Source: an uncultured Kingella sp. (lineage in GTDB: Bacteria; Pseudomonadota; Gammaproteobacteria; Burkholderiales; Neisseriaceae). Taken from it: a stretch of 16,674 bases of DNA. Positions 5,555-12,675 of the stretch are shown in pieces (within the stretch, counting starts at the first letter, position 1; every line of letters starts with the position of its first letter). The DNA lies in the NCBI GenBank assembly GCA_916720425.1, contig CAKARD010000019.1, positions 1-16,674 of the forward strand. The letters run 5' to 3'. Below the pieces are notes generated by a model. It saw only the letters and a list, made by a program, of their open reading frames with translations, was not told the origin of the DNA and made no database searches. A program made the position numbers and the translations under genes.

Positions 5555-6586
5555 TTAATGAGGGTTATCTTTGGCAAGATGGGCAAGTTGTGTGCTAATA
5601 CCCTGCTCTATTTTACTTAGGCTGTTAGATTGTGCTTCGTGATATGCTTCTTCCAGTGCATAGGCAAAACCAATCGCATCTGTGCCACCATGGCTTTTGA
5701 CCACGATACCACGTAATCCAAGAAAAATTGCCCCATTAAAGCGACGTGGATCCAAACGTGTTTTAAATCCTTGAATGGCAGGAGTGGCTGCTACCCCCCC
5801 CAGTTTGGTTAAGAGATTTCGGTTAAATTCTTGTTTGAGGGTAGTACCCATAAATTTTACTGCACCTTCTATGGTTTTTAACACAATGTTACCCACAAAA
5901 CCATCAGCAATAATCACGTCCACATCGGTGCTAAAAATATGATTGGCTTCTAAATTGCCAACAAAATTTAACTGACTGGCTTGTAATAATTGAAATGTGT
6001 GTTTGACTACTTCCGTGCCTTTAATCTCTTCTGTACCAATGTTGAGTAAACCAATGCGTGGTTGGGTGCAACTAGGGCGTAAAGCACGGACTAATTCATT
6101 GCCCATAATGGCAAATTGCAATAATTGTTCGGCAGTGCAATCTACATTTGCACCTAAATCTAACATTAGGGTGAGATGTCCATTTTCGGCTGGCATGAAT
6201 TTAGCAATGGCGGGGCGATCTATGCCATGATGTGTTTTGAGTATAAAGCGAGCGGTTGCCATTAGTGCACCTGTATTGCCTGCCGATACGGCAGCTTGAG
6301 CTTTCCCTAGTTTGACTTGTTCTATGGCAACGCGCATTGAAGAATCTTTTTTGTGTTTGAGGGCGTGTTGGGGGGATTCGTCCATTTCCACCACTTGGCT
6401 GGTGTGAATAATTTCTACACGTTCCATTGGTGCTTGGGCAGCCGTGAGTGCGAGATGAATTTTTTCTCTATCACCAGTAATAATAATATTTGCGTCTTTT
6501 TTATGTTGCAAGAATTGAGTAACTGCGGGCGCGGTAACGGTCAAACCAAAATCACCACCCATGCCGTCTATAGATAGAGTTATCAT
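5555..6586 (-). CDS. plsX: Phosphate acyltransferase PlsX
   Basis: This 343-residue PlsX converts acyl-ACP and phosphate to acyl-phosphate, the acyl donor for PlsY in the first step of phospholipid synthesis. It is a peripheral membrane enzyme. The N-terminal SIDGMGGDFG (5-14) and GFVGNIVLKTIEG (about 230-242) are family signatures, and the length is typical. In most relatives rpmF and plsX are adjacent and followed by fabH-fabD-fabG-acpP. Here a phosphoribosyltransferase gene separates rpmF from plsX, and recA follows instead of fab genes. The ATG at 6586 follows a leader with a strong hairpin. Confident assignment. Confidence 0.95.
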   Translation of the reverse strand: MITLSIDGMGGDFGLTVTAPAVTQFLQHKKDANIIITGDREKIHLALTAAQAPMERVEIIHTSQVVEMDESPQHALKHKKDSSMRVAIEQVKLGKAQAAVSAGNTGALMATARFILKTHHGIDRPAIAKFMPAENGHLTLMLDLGANVDCTAEQLLQFAIMGNELVRALRPSCTQPRIGLLNIGTEEIKGTEVVKHTFQLLQASQLNFVGNLEANHIFSTDVDVIIADGFVGNIVLKTIEGAVKFMGTTLKQEFNRNLLTKLGGVAATPAIQGFKTRLDPRRFNGAIFLGLRGIVVKSHGGTDAIGFAYALEEAYHEAQSNSLSKIEQGISTQLAHLAKDNPH

Positions 6587-6616
6587 GGTTGTGTATCTTT
6601 ATAAAAAAGTCAGGCT

Positions 6617-6649
6617 ACAAAGGGACAGGGGCATTATCCCTTTGTTTTT
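6617..6649 (+). terminator. Hairpin with T-tract upstream of plsX
   Basis: ACAAAGGGA (6617-6625) pairs perfectly with TCCCTTTGT (6637-6645), and TTTTT follows on the + strand. As a rightward terminator it is good, but no + strand gene precedes it. Read leftward it follows the phosphoribosyltransferase stop by 66 bases, with a T-run only after eight further bases. It may be bidirectional, stop antisense RNA, or be a leader structure of plsX. Confidence 0.5.
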
Positions 6650-6710
6650 GACACCTATAAAACACGTGTTAACGAAAGTTACCCCTTAATTTTTATATTG
6701 TACGCTCAAT

Positions 6711-7244
6711 TTAATCTTTTTCGTGGCAAGTGTGAGCACGATAATTGTGTGCTTCTATGTCTATTGCATCCCATGGATAGTTAATCCACCAATCTTCCAC
6801 TTCTATACCGCAAAAATAAGTAATATTAGGCGGAAGTTTTCCCGCTTTTTCTTTGAGTTTATTGTGTAATACAGCCACGCCAATATGTGCAAAACCATCT
6901 TCAATCAATTCATTTAACACAAATTCCATGGTAACACGGCTATCATCCACCTCGTCCACAACCAATACATTTTTACCTGCCAATTCGGGGGGAATAGGAT
7001 CTAACCATTGAATTTTTTGTACGGCATCAGCAGTTTTTCCATCCGTTTCGTTAAGATAATAGGCCGTTGTAACGGCATAAATGGGGATTTCTAAAAAAGT
7101 CCGCAACATACGTGCGGGAATAAAGCCGCCACCGCCTATGGCTATCATGGCATCATAATGAATATTGGTTTGTTGTATTTGGGAAGCGATATGTTTAACG
7201 GTTTTGTGTATATCGTCATAAGTATACCAAACTTTTTTAACCAT
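6711..7244 (-). CDS. Purine phosphoribosyltransferase, fungal Hpt1/Xpt1-like
   Basis: This is a type I phosphoribosyltransferase of 177 residues. The PRPP-binding loop is VLVVDEVDDSRVT (93-105). Most bacterial hypoxanthine or xanthine transferases have a DDxxDTG-like loop, whereas the DEVDD form resembles the yeast Hpt1/Xpt1 and archaeal group. Further family marks are IGGGGFIPARM (36-46), for the first binding loop, and NYPWD (155-159) near the C-terminus. It likely makes a purine nucleotide (IMP, XMP or GMP) from free base and PRPP in the cytoplasm. The substrate cannot be fixed from sequence. It lies between rpmF and plsX on the same strand, with hairpins on both sides, suggesting its own control. 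Confidence 0.75.
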   Translation of the reverse strand: MVKKVWYTYDDIHKTVKHIASQIQQTNIHYDAMIAIGGGGFIPARMLRTFLEIPIYAVTTAYYLNETDGKTADAVQKIQWLDPIPPELAGKNVLVVDEVDDSRVTMEFVLNELIEDGFAHIGVAVLHNKLKEKAGKLPPNITYFCGIEVEDWWINYPWDAIDIEAHNYRAHTCHEKD

Positions 7245-7292
7245 TTTTGGTGTCCTGTATAGGTAAGATTTTTGTTGCTTTAATACGACAAA

Positions 7293-7329
7293 AGCCAGCT
7301 AATCGCGCACATAGCTTGATTGGCTGGCT
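7293..7329 (-). terminator. Hairpin downstream of rpmF
   Basis: AGCCAGCTAATC (7293-7304) pairs with GATTGGCTGGCT (7318-7329) over twelve pairs with one G-U wobble. It lies 16 bases after the rpmF stop; read leftward TTTGTCG follows. The stem is strong and the U-tract short, so it may be a partial terminator that lowers expression of the next gene relative to rpmF. Confidence 0.6.
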
Positions 7330-7345
7330 ATTGATATGAGCAAAA

Positions 7346-7525
7346 TTATTCGCCTTTAGCTTTCATGACTTTGCGACCGCGGTACATACCATTGGGGGAA
7401 ATATGATGTGGGCGATGAACTTCACCTGTAGCATTATTTACAGATAAAGCCGGTGCAGTCAAAGCATCGTGCGAACGGTGCATACCACGACGTGAAGGGG
7501 ATTTTTTGTTTTGTTGAACAGCCAT
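7346..7525 (-). CDS. rpmF: 50S ribosomal protein L32
   Basis: This short gene encodes 59 residues. I translated it by hand: it begins MAVQQNKKSPSRRGMHRSHD, continues with TGEVHRPHHISPNGMYRGRK and ends MKAKGE. That is unmistakably L32, a small basic protein of the large subunit near the peptidyl transferase region. E. coli L32 has 57 residues. The zinc-ribbon cysteines found in some L32 forms are absent. The KKSPSxRGMHRSHD start looks closer to betaproteobacterial than enteric L32. An AGGAG ribosome site precedes the ATG at a good distance. It sits 35 bases after yceD, in the conserved yceD-rpmF operon. Confidence 0.97.
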   Translation of the reverse strand: MAVQQNKKSPSRRGMHRSHDALTAPALSVNNATGEVHRPHHISPNGMYRGRKVMKAKGE

Positions 7526-7560
7526 TTCAAGCTCCTGAAAAAATAATATAGGTTAAGGTT

Positions 7561-8058
7561 CTAATCCGATTTTTTTAAGCCAGCTAACACACCAAAAGGA
7601 TTATTTTGGGTAGTTTTTAGGGTTAAATTGACTTCATCGCAGTGTGAATGTTTGGGCGATAGAGGTAGTGTCATTAGTAGTTCATCTTCAATTAAAGAAT
7701 AAACGTCTAATTCAGTGCCACACAGCATGCCATCTAACTCTTCATCTTGCAATAAGGCTTCATCTAACTTATCTTCGCTATCAAACAATACGATATGTAC
7801 CGTTTCATTAATAGGAAAATCCATAGCTTGCATACAACGTTGGCATTGTAAAGATAAATGACAGTTTAGTGTTAAGTGCAAAACTGGTTTTTGCCATTTG
7901 TCTAAGCCACCCATTAACGTATATTGCACTGTTGCTGTGGACGAAACAATATCACCTGATAATACACGCGAGTCTAAATCACTTAATGCGACTGTACCAC
8001 ACAAGCTATCTTGCGATTGAGTAAATGCCTGTGGGTCAATTAAAATACGGTTTAACAT
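7561..8058 (-). CDS. yceD: YceD/DUF177 family large-subunit rRNA accumulation protein
   Basis: The 165-residue protein is of the DUF177 family. The pair CQRC (Cys72, Cys75) and the C-terminal NPFGVLAGLKK (153-163) are the family hallmarks, the latter matching NPFAVLA in E. coli YceD. The middle is acidic (DSEDKLDEALLQDEELDG). E. coli YceD and its plant homologue promote 23S rRNA accumulation, fitting co-transcription with rpmF. The ATG at 8058 aligns with the start of relatives. The best promoter places transcription start only about three bases upstream, and no Shine-Dalgarno precedes the start, so translation may be leaderless. Divergent from maf, as in E. coli. Confidence 0.9.
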   Translation of the reverse strand: MLNRILIDPQAFTQSQDSLCGTVALSDLDSRVLSGDIVSSTATVQYTLMGGLDKWQKPVLHLTLNCHLSLQCQRCMQAMDFPINETVHIVLFDSEDKLDEALLQDEELDGMLCGTELDVYSLIEDELLMTLPLSPKHSHCDEVNLTLKTTQNNPFGVLAGLKKSD

Positions 8059-8067
8059 AAACGGAGC

Positions 8068-8096
8068 ATGATATAATTTTTTGCATTAATGGTCAA
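8068..8096 (-). promoter_or_regulatory. yceD-rpmF promoter
   Basis: On the - strand, -35 TTGACC (8096-8091), a 17-base spacer and -10 TATCAT (8073-8068) form a near-consensus sigma-70 promoter. The start is expected near 8061, and the yceD ATG begins at 8058. Confidence 0.65.
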
Positions 8097-8115
8097 TATT
8101 TTTATGTGAGAATTG

Positions 8116-8700
8116 ATGACTTTACCTCTTGTTTTAGCGTCTACATCTGTGTTTCGGCAACAGCAGTTACGTACTTTAGGTTTGAATTTTATCGCAGCCA
8201 AACCTGTGTTTGATGAAACGCCATGGTTCAATGAAACAGCGTATCAAACAGCACTTAGATTGGCAATCGGAAAAGCGCAGTCTTTAGCGCAAATTTACCC
8301 TGCACATTTGATTATTGGTGCAGATCAAGTGGCATGGTGCAATGAGCAACAGTTGGGTAAACCCATGAGCCTTGCTAAGGCACAGACCATGTTGATGCAA
8401 CTATCGGGACAAACCATTTCATTTTATAGCGCAGTATGTGTATTCAATAGCCAATCGGGCCAAATACAGAGTCATGTTGATACAACTGTGGTTAAAATGC
8501 GTACACTCAACGATGGCCAAATTGCTCACTATTTGGCACGAGAACCCGATGCTATTTATTGTGCAGGGGCGGCAAAAAGTGAAGGTTTGGGTGCAGCATT
8601 ATTAGAACACATTGACACTCATGATCCTAATGCATTAATTGGTTTGCCAATTTTTTGGTTGCTATCTTCGCTTATGGCGCAAGGTGTGGAAGTTTTGTAA
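8116..8700 (+). CDS. maf: Maf family nucleotide pyrophosphatase (YceF type)
   Basis: The 194-residue Maf protein hydrolyses a non-canonical or modified nucleoside triphosphate to its monophosphate; E. coli YceF prefers m7GTP. Family motifs are LASTSVFRQQQL (7-18) at the N-terminus, the catalytic IGADQVAW with Asp70 (67-74), GKPMS (81-85) and SFYSAVCV. Position, divergent from yceD-rpmF, supports the YceF subtype over the dTTP/UTP-specific YhdE. I chose ATG 8116; a TTG at 8113 would add one residue. It converges with nosD, with 58 bases between them and no clear terminator. The family call is firm, the exact substrate inferred. Confidence 0.9.
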   Translation: MTLPLVLASTSVFRQQQLRTLGLNFIAAKPVFDETPWFNETAYQTALRLAIGKAQSLAQIYPAHLIIGADQVAWCNEQQLGKPMSLAKAQTMLMQLSGQTISFYSAVCVFNSQSGQIQSHVDTTVVKMRTLNDGQIAHYLAREPDAIYCAGAAKSEGLGAALLEHIDTHDPNALIGLPIFWLLSSLMAQGVEVL

Positions 8701-8758
8701 TTTGTTTCATGAACGTGTGTCGCGCACTATGTTGTATTGCCTCAAGATTGCGTTTTGT

Positions 8759-10054
8759 CTAACTTGGTTTAGATAGTGATTGTTGTAATTTTCGTAGCTG
8801 ATGTAAGGTTTCGGTTTCTGGCAAAATCATTAATGGTTTACTATCGGTCATGCCTCCTGGCATGATGGCTGGAAATTGCTGTTGTGCCCATTTTACGATG
8901 CTGATAGCAGGGCTATTCATTAATAAACGTGCAGCTGGCGCACGCCATAAAATTTGGTCGGTAATGCTATTTGGTTTGTATGCCGTATCGCTAATACCAT
9001 CACCATTTAAATCAAATGCACTGTTGTCGCTCCAATAATTGCCCTTATCACCATCTGCCCAGTCCACAAAGCGTGTGCCGACATATTTAATTTGCATTTC
9101 GTTATCCACAAAAGCATTTTCGCGAATAGTATTGCCTTCTGCCGCTGCACTAAAATGAATACCCATTGTGCAATGAGCAAAATAATTATGTGTAAATTGA
9201 TTGTTGTTAGCGTTATACATAAACACGCATTTATCGGATTTATCTACTGCATTACCTATGATTTCACTGTCGTTGGTATAATTTAGCATTAGACCTTGTT
9301 CTTTATTATTCAAAGAGATATTGTTGTTTACCTTAATGCGTGATGAAAACATAATTGCATAACCAATGGTATTGTCAAATGAAATATTGTCATTGATTTC
9401 ACTGTCATTGGTATACATATAATGCACACCATAACGTAAATTGTGAAAGCGATTACGGTTAAAGGTATTAAAATTACTTGCATTGGAAAAAATGCCATCA
9501 CGACCAAAAGAAATATCATTTTCAATTACTTGTGAGTGGGGTGAATTCCATACGGTTACGCCGTTGCCACGTTCATTGACGCGTAATGTTTTGTCACCCA
9601 CAATGAGATTACCTTGCACTAAAGCTGATTCCACACCCCACAAATAAACTCCAACGGAATTGTCTACAATATGATTATTCAGGATACGGGCTCGATGAGC
9701 AGCTTGATTGAGAAAAACGCCCGCATCCATATCTGGTAAGCTCATGCCAGAATGTGTTACGGTTAGATTTTGTAGAGTCACATCAGGTGCATTAATGCTA
9801 ATGGTTCGCCCTGTTCTATCACCTTGAATAATGGCATCATGTTTTTCTGTTCCTTTTAAGGTTAAAGGTTTATTGATATTAATTTTTCCTGAATAGATGC
9901 CTGTACTAAGCTGTATTGTGTCTCCAGCTTGAGCATTATCAATCACTGCTTGTAAGTTTTCGCCCGCTTGAACAGTGAGCGTAGCAGCTTGTGTATAGGC
10001 GGTAATACTCATTAAACCGCACATTGTTAAGATGAGTTGGCGAATGGATAGCAT
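8759..10054 (-). CDS. nosD: NosD, nitrous oxide reductase maturation protein
   Basis: This 431-residue exported protein has a signal peptide (about 1-23, ending YTQA-ATL). A long series of right-handed beta-helix (CASH/NosD) repeats follows, rich in N-D-I and Y-T-N-D-S-E-I units. The C-terminal block includes GNYWSDNSAFDLNGDGISD and ILWRAPAARLLM, specific to NosD. NosD works in the periplasm with the NosFY ABC complex to deliver copper to the NosZ catalytic centre during N2O reduction. Here it stands alone: no nosZ, nosF, nosY, nosL or nosR lies nearby. It has no clear Shine-Dalgarno. It looks intact, so either the nos genes are elsewhere or it serves another copper or surface role. Confidence 0.85.
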   Translation of the reverse strand: MLSIRQLILTMCGLMSITAYTQAATLTVQAGENLQAVIDNAQAGDTIQLSTGIYSGKININKPLTLKGTEKHDAIIQGDRTGRTISINAPDVTLQNLTVTHSGMSLPDMDAGVFLNQAAHRARILNNHIVDNSVGVYLWGVESALVQGNLIVGDKTLRVNERGNGVTVWNSPHSQVIENDISFGRDGIFSNASNFNTFNRNRFHNLRYGVHYMYTNDSEINDNISFDNTIGYAIMFSSRIKVNNNISLNNKEQGLMLNYTNDSEIIGNAVDKSDKCVFMYNANNNQFTHNYFAHCTMGIHFSAAAEGNTIRENAFVDNEMQIKYVGTRFVDWADGDKGNYWSDNSAFDLNGDGISDTAYKPNSITDQILWRAPAARLLMNSPAISIVKWAQQQFPAIMPGGMTDSKPLMILPETETLHQLRKLQQSLSKPS

Positions 10055-10129
10055 GATGTTTAGAAGGATTTAAAAATACTGAATATTACCGTATTTTTGG
10101 ATAAGCTTGATCATTTTAATGAGAGCGTA

Positions 10130-10170
10130 TTGACCTTTTAGACACCAAAAAACTGTGTGTAAAAGGTCAA
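10130..10170. repeat. Long perfect inverted repeat (hairpin)
   Basis: TTGACCTTTTA (10130-10140) is the exact reverse complement of TAAAAGGTCAA (10160-10170). After one G-G mismatch, ACAC (10142-10145) pairs with GTGT (10155-10158), leaving a 9-base loop. No T-tract follows on either strand. It lies between the trans-sulfuration gene and nosD; it may protect an mRNA 3' end or bind a dimeric regulator. Confidence 0.7.
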
Positions 10171-10208
10171 TCTGTCCTAACAATAATGATACAGAATAAA
10201 CGGTGATC

Positions 10209-11366
10209 TTATTTCAAAGTATATTGCAAGGCTTGATCTATATCGGCGTAGATGTCGTCAATATCTTCAATGCCTACTGATAGACGCAATAAACCTTCAC
10301 GTATACCTAAATCCATTTTTACATCATGTGCCATACCACTGTGTGATTGGCTATAACAATGATTTACCAAGCTTTCTACGCCACCCAAGCTGCTGGCAAG
10401 TTGCAATAGTTTTAAGTTTTTTACAAATGTATTGGCAGCGGCAACCGTATCATTTTTTAGCACAATGGTTACGACACCACCAAAACCACGCATTTGTTGT
10501 TTGGCTAAATTGTGGTGTTCGTGACTGCTTAATCCTGGATAGTAAACTTTTTCAATGGCAGGATGCTGTTGTAAGCGTTCTGCTAAAATTTGGGCATTTT
10601 CTAAATGTTGTTTCATGCGTACAGATAGTGTTTTAATGCCACGTAATACTAACCAGCAATCCATTGGCCCAGCAATGGCTCCTGTGTTTACCATCATATT
10701 ATGGAAGGGTTGGGCTAATTTAGCATCTTTAAAGATGGTTATGCCCATTAAAACATCGGAATGGCCACATAAATATTTAGTTGCAGAATGACAAACCACA
10801 TCACAACCCATATCTAAAGGGTTTTGTAAATAAGGTGTGGCAAAAGTATTGTCTATTCCCACTAATGCGCCTTGTGCTTTGGCTTTTTGTGTCAAGGCTG
10901 CAATGTCTACCAAACGCAGTAGTGGGTTAGAAGGGCTTTCTAACCAAACCATTTTAACAGTGTGTTCTGTTAAAATTTTGTCTAAGTTAGTGGGATCGGT
11001 TAAATCAGCAAAAATAACCTTAATTCCCCATTTAGCATAAACATCACGCAATAAATCATAACTGCCGCCATAAATATCGCATACAGCCACTAGGGTATCA
11101 TTGGGCCGCAAAAAAGTACGAAACACACAATCAATTGCTGCAATACCACTAGAAAAGGCAAAACCATGGGTACCATGTTCCAATTCTGCGACGGTATTTT
11201 CCAAGATTTGTCGTGTAGGATTGCCCAAGCGTGAATATTTAAATGCCACATGTTCACCGATTTCGTGCAAGGCAAACATACTATTTTGATATAACGGTGG
11301 CATTAGGGCGCGATTATGCTCATCAGGATCGTAAGCAGCATGAATGGTTTGAGTAGCAAATTTCAT
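10209..11366 (-). CDS. PLP-dependent trans-sulfuration enzyme (cystathionine gamma-synthase/lyase family)
   Basis: The 385-residue enzyme belongs to the Cys/Met metabolism PLP family. Seen are KYSRLGNPT (43-51), the phosphate-binding FSSGIAAID, ESPSNPLLR (143-151), Asp172 in DNTFATPYLQ (172-181), and the Schiff-base lysine Lys197 in SATKYLCGHSD. Such enzymes interconvert cystathionine, homocysteine and cysteine in methionine or cysteine synthesis. MetB, MetC-like lyase and cystathionine gamma-lyase cannot be told apart reliably by eye. I set the start at ATG 11366, which has GGAG seven bases upstream; a 19-residue extension from a TTG at 11423 is unlikely. It lies 61 bases beyond the TlpA gene, on the same strand, with no clear terminator between. 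Confidence 0.85.
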   Translation of the reverse strand: MKFATQTIHAAYDPDEHNRALMPPLYQNSMFALHEIGEHVAFKYSRLGNPTRQILENTVAELEHGTHGFAFSSGIAAIDCVFRTFLRPNDTLVAVCDIYGGSYDLLRDVYAKWGIKVIFADLTDPTNLDKILTEHTVKMVWLESPSNPLLRLVDIAALTQKAKAQGALVGIDNTFATPYLQNPLDMGCDVVCHSATKYLCGHSDVLMGITIFKDAKLAQPFHNMMVNTGAIAGPMDCWLVLRGIKTLSVRMKQHLENAQILAERLQQHPAIEKVYYPGLSSHEHHNLAKQQMRGFGGVVTIVLKNDTVAAANTFVKNLKLLQLASSLGGVESLVNHCYSQSHSGMAHDVKMDLGIREGLLRLSVGIEDIDDIYADIDQALQYTLK

Positions 11367-11427
11367 GATTGCTCCATTTTTATTTAAAGCCATGATTGTG
11401 AAACAGTTTAACTTGGACGGCAAGCAC

Positions 11428-11922
11428 TTATTTTGCTAATTCTGCATCTACTGTAAAGTATAAATCCTTGAAATTGGGTTCACCCACAAAAGTTTGGAGT
11501 ATTTCCCCTTTTTTATTGATTAATATACTGGTGGGATATAGCTTATTTTTGATAAAAGCACGAGTGACCATTTCGCTGTCATCAAACATCACGGTAAAGG
11601 GAATGTTGCGTTCAACTACATAGTTTTTGACGCTATCTAATGGATCGATAGGCACAGCAATGCCCAAAATTTGAAAATCTTTTCCTTGATAATCGTGTGC
11701 CATTTTAATGAGTTTAGGCATTTCACTCACGCATCCAGGACAAGAAGGAAACCAAAAGTTGATTAAGGTAACTTTATTTTCTAGCTGACTGTTGTTAATG
11801 GTTTTTCCATTTAAATCGTTGAGTGAAAATGTTGGTGCGGGGTTCGTTGTTGCTGAAAGTAAGATAAATGCCACCAAACCAATAATGGTTATTCCACCAA
11901 TGAGGCTAATGATTTTTTTCAT
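11428..11922 (-). CDS. TlpA/ResA-like membrane-anchored thioredoxin-family protein
   Basis: The 164-residue protein has an N-terminal signal anchor (about 3-23), then a redoxin domain. FSLNDLNGK (32-40) and INFWFPSCPGC (54-64) precede the active-site cysteines Cys61 and Cys64 in a CPGC motif. YPTSILINKKGEI carries the cis-proline loop. This is the TlpA/ResA type of periplasmic thiol-disulfide reductase, often used in cytochrome c or copper-protein maturation. Its start overlaps the thioesterase stop by four bases (ATGA), so it is probably the last gene of the mla-led unit. A partner cannot be named; adjacency to envelope genes suggests a periplasmic redox role. Confidence 0.85.
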   Translation of the reverse strand: MKKIISLIGGITIIGLVAFILLSATTNPAPTFSLNDLNGKTINNSQLENKVTLINFWFPSCPGCVSEMPKLIKMAHDYQGKDFQILGIAVPIDPLDSVKNYVVERNIPFTVMFDDSEMVTRAFIKNKLYPTSILINKKGEILQTFVGEPNFKDLYFTVDAELAK

Positions 11923-12311
11923 TTTATATCCTTAAGTTGAATAAGCAATATTTCAGGCAAACGGCAGATTTTGCCTTCGGTCGTAGTAGGCATTAGTGTT
12001 ACTTGAGCACTGGTACAAAGTTTTTGATGACTAAATAAAATATCTTGTTGCAATACCAATTGGCGTGATTGGATTTGAACCAGATGATTGTGAATCACTA
12101 AATCATCACCCAAATGCGCCGCCTGGCGATAGTGTATATCCATGTGCGAGACGACTAAGTTTGCTGTTTTTAATGGTTTAAGTAGACCTTGTTGCGCGAA
12201 CCAGTCCCAACGTGCTGCTTCCAGAAATTCCAAATATCTTGCATTATTGACGTGTGCATAGCCATCTAAGTGATAATTGAAAATAGAAACGTGAAAAGGA
12301 GCAATGGCCAT
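11919..12311 (-). CDS. Hotdog-fold acyl-CoA thioesterase (4HBT/YbgC type)
   Basis: The 130-residue protein is a single hotdog domain. The catalytic region YHLDGYAHVNNARYLEFLEAAR (13-34 region) has the usual Asp16 and His20 of the 4-hydroxybenzoyl-CoA thioesterase family. Relatives hydrolyse short- or long-chain acyl-CoA thioesters in the cytoplasm. YbgC, which sits with tol-pal in other bacteria, is the best-known envelope-linked member, but this gene is not at that locus. Coupling to mla genes (one base after the preceding gene, overlap with the next) suggests a link to phospholipid or fatty acid turnover. That link is inference. The family call is firm, the substrate unknown. Confidence 0.8.
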   Translation of the reverse strand: MAIAPFHVSIFNYHLDGYAHVNNARYLEFLEAARWDWFAQQGLLKPLKTANLVVSHMDIHYRQAAHLGDDLVIHNHLVQIQSRQLVLQQDILFSHQKLCTSAQVTLMPTTTEGKICRLPEILLIQLKDIK

Positions 12312-12312
12312 T

Positions 12313-12672
12313 TTATATACTGATTGCAGTAAAAGATTCGCGTTGCAAGGGTTCGCTACTTAGATCTGTAACAATACTGGACAATACTACATCAAACCAT
12401 TGGCGAAAAATTTCAGGGTGCAATTCTGGCCATTCACGCTCATCTTCACACCAATCGGCCAGTTCAGCTGCAAAAATTTCTTCTATACGAGATTCTACTT
12501 CTGTCCATACTTCATCGGCGTTTTCGCAAGCAGGAATCAAATAGGAATTGGCATCATATTGTAAAGATTCTAATGAAAAATCACTTAAATCACTATTAGG
12601 TAATTGTTGGAGCCACTGCCAAAAAGGTTCTAGTGGTACGACAATAATAACACTACGATTTACTTCATACAT
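12313..12672 (-). CDS. Conserved-looking acidic protein of unknown function
   Basis: This 119-residue protein has no domain I recognise. It begins with a beta-like NRSVIIVVPLEPFWQWL and has no signal peptide or membrane segment. It is rich in Glu, Asp and Trp, notably ADEVWTEVESRIEEIFAAEL and then ADWCEDEREWPELHPEIF, followed by RQWFDVVLSSIVTDL. The profile suggests a small helical cytoplasmic protein. It is a real gene by context: three bases after mlaA and one base before the thioesterase, with full length free of stops. Function is not assigned; a role in lipid homeostasis is possible only by operon association. Confidence 0.75.
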   Translation of the reverse strand: MYEVNRSVIIVVPLEPFWQWLQQLPNSDLSDFSLESLQYDANSYLIPACENADEVWTEVESRIEEIFAAELADWCEDEREWPELHPEIFRQWFDVVLSSIVTDLSSEPLQRESFTAISI

Positions 12673-12675
12673 ATT

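Noticed and set aside
10103..10124. A TTGAT half-site upstream of nosD looked like an FNR/DNR box.
   Set aside because: The second half-site has at most two of five matching bases, so an FNR-type site is not supported.
11367..11423. N-terminal extension of the trans-sulfuration enzyme from a TTG.
   Set aside because: ATG 11366 has a GGAG site at good distance, and the extra 19 residues do not resemble the family.
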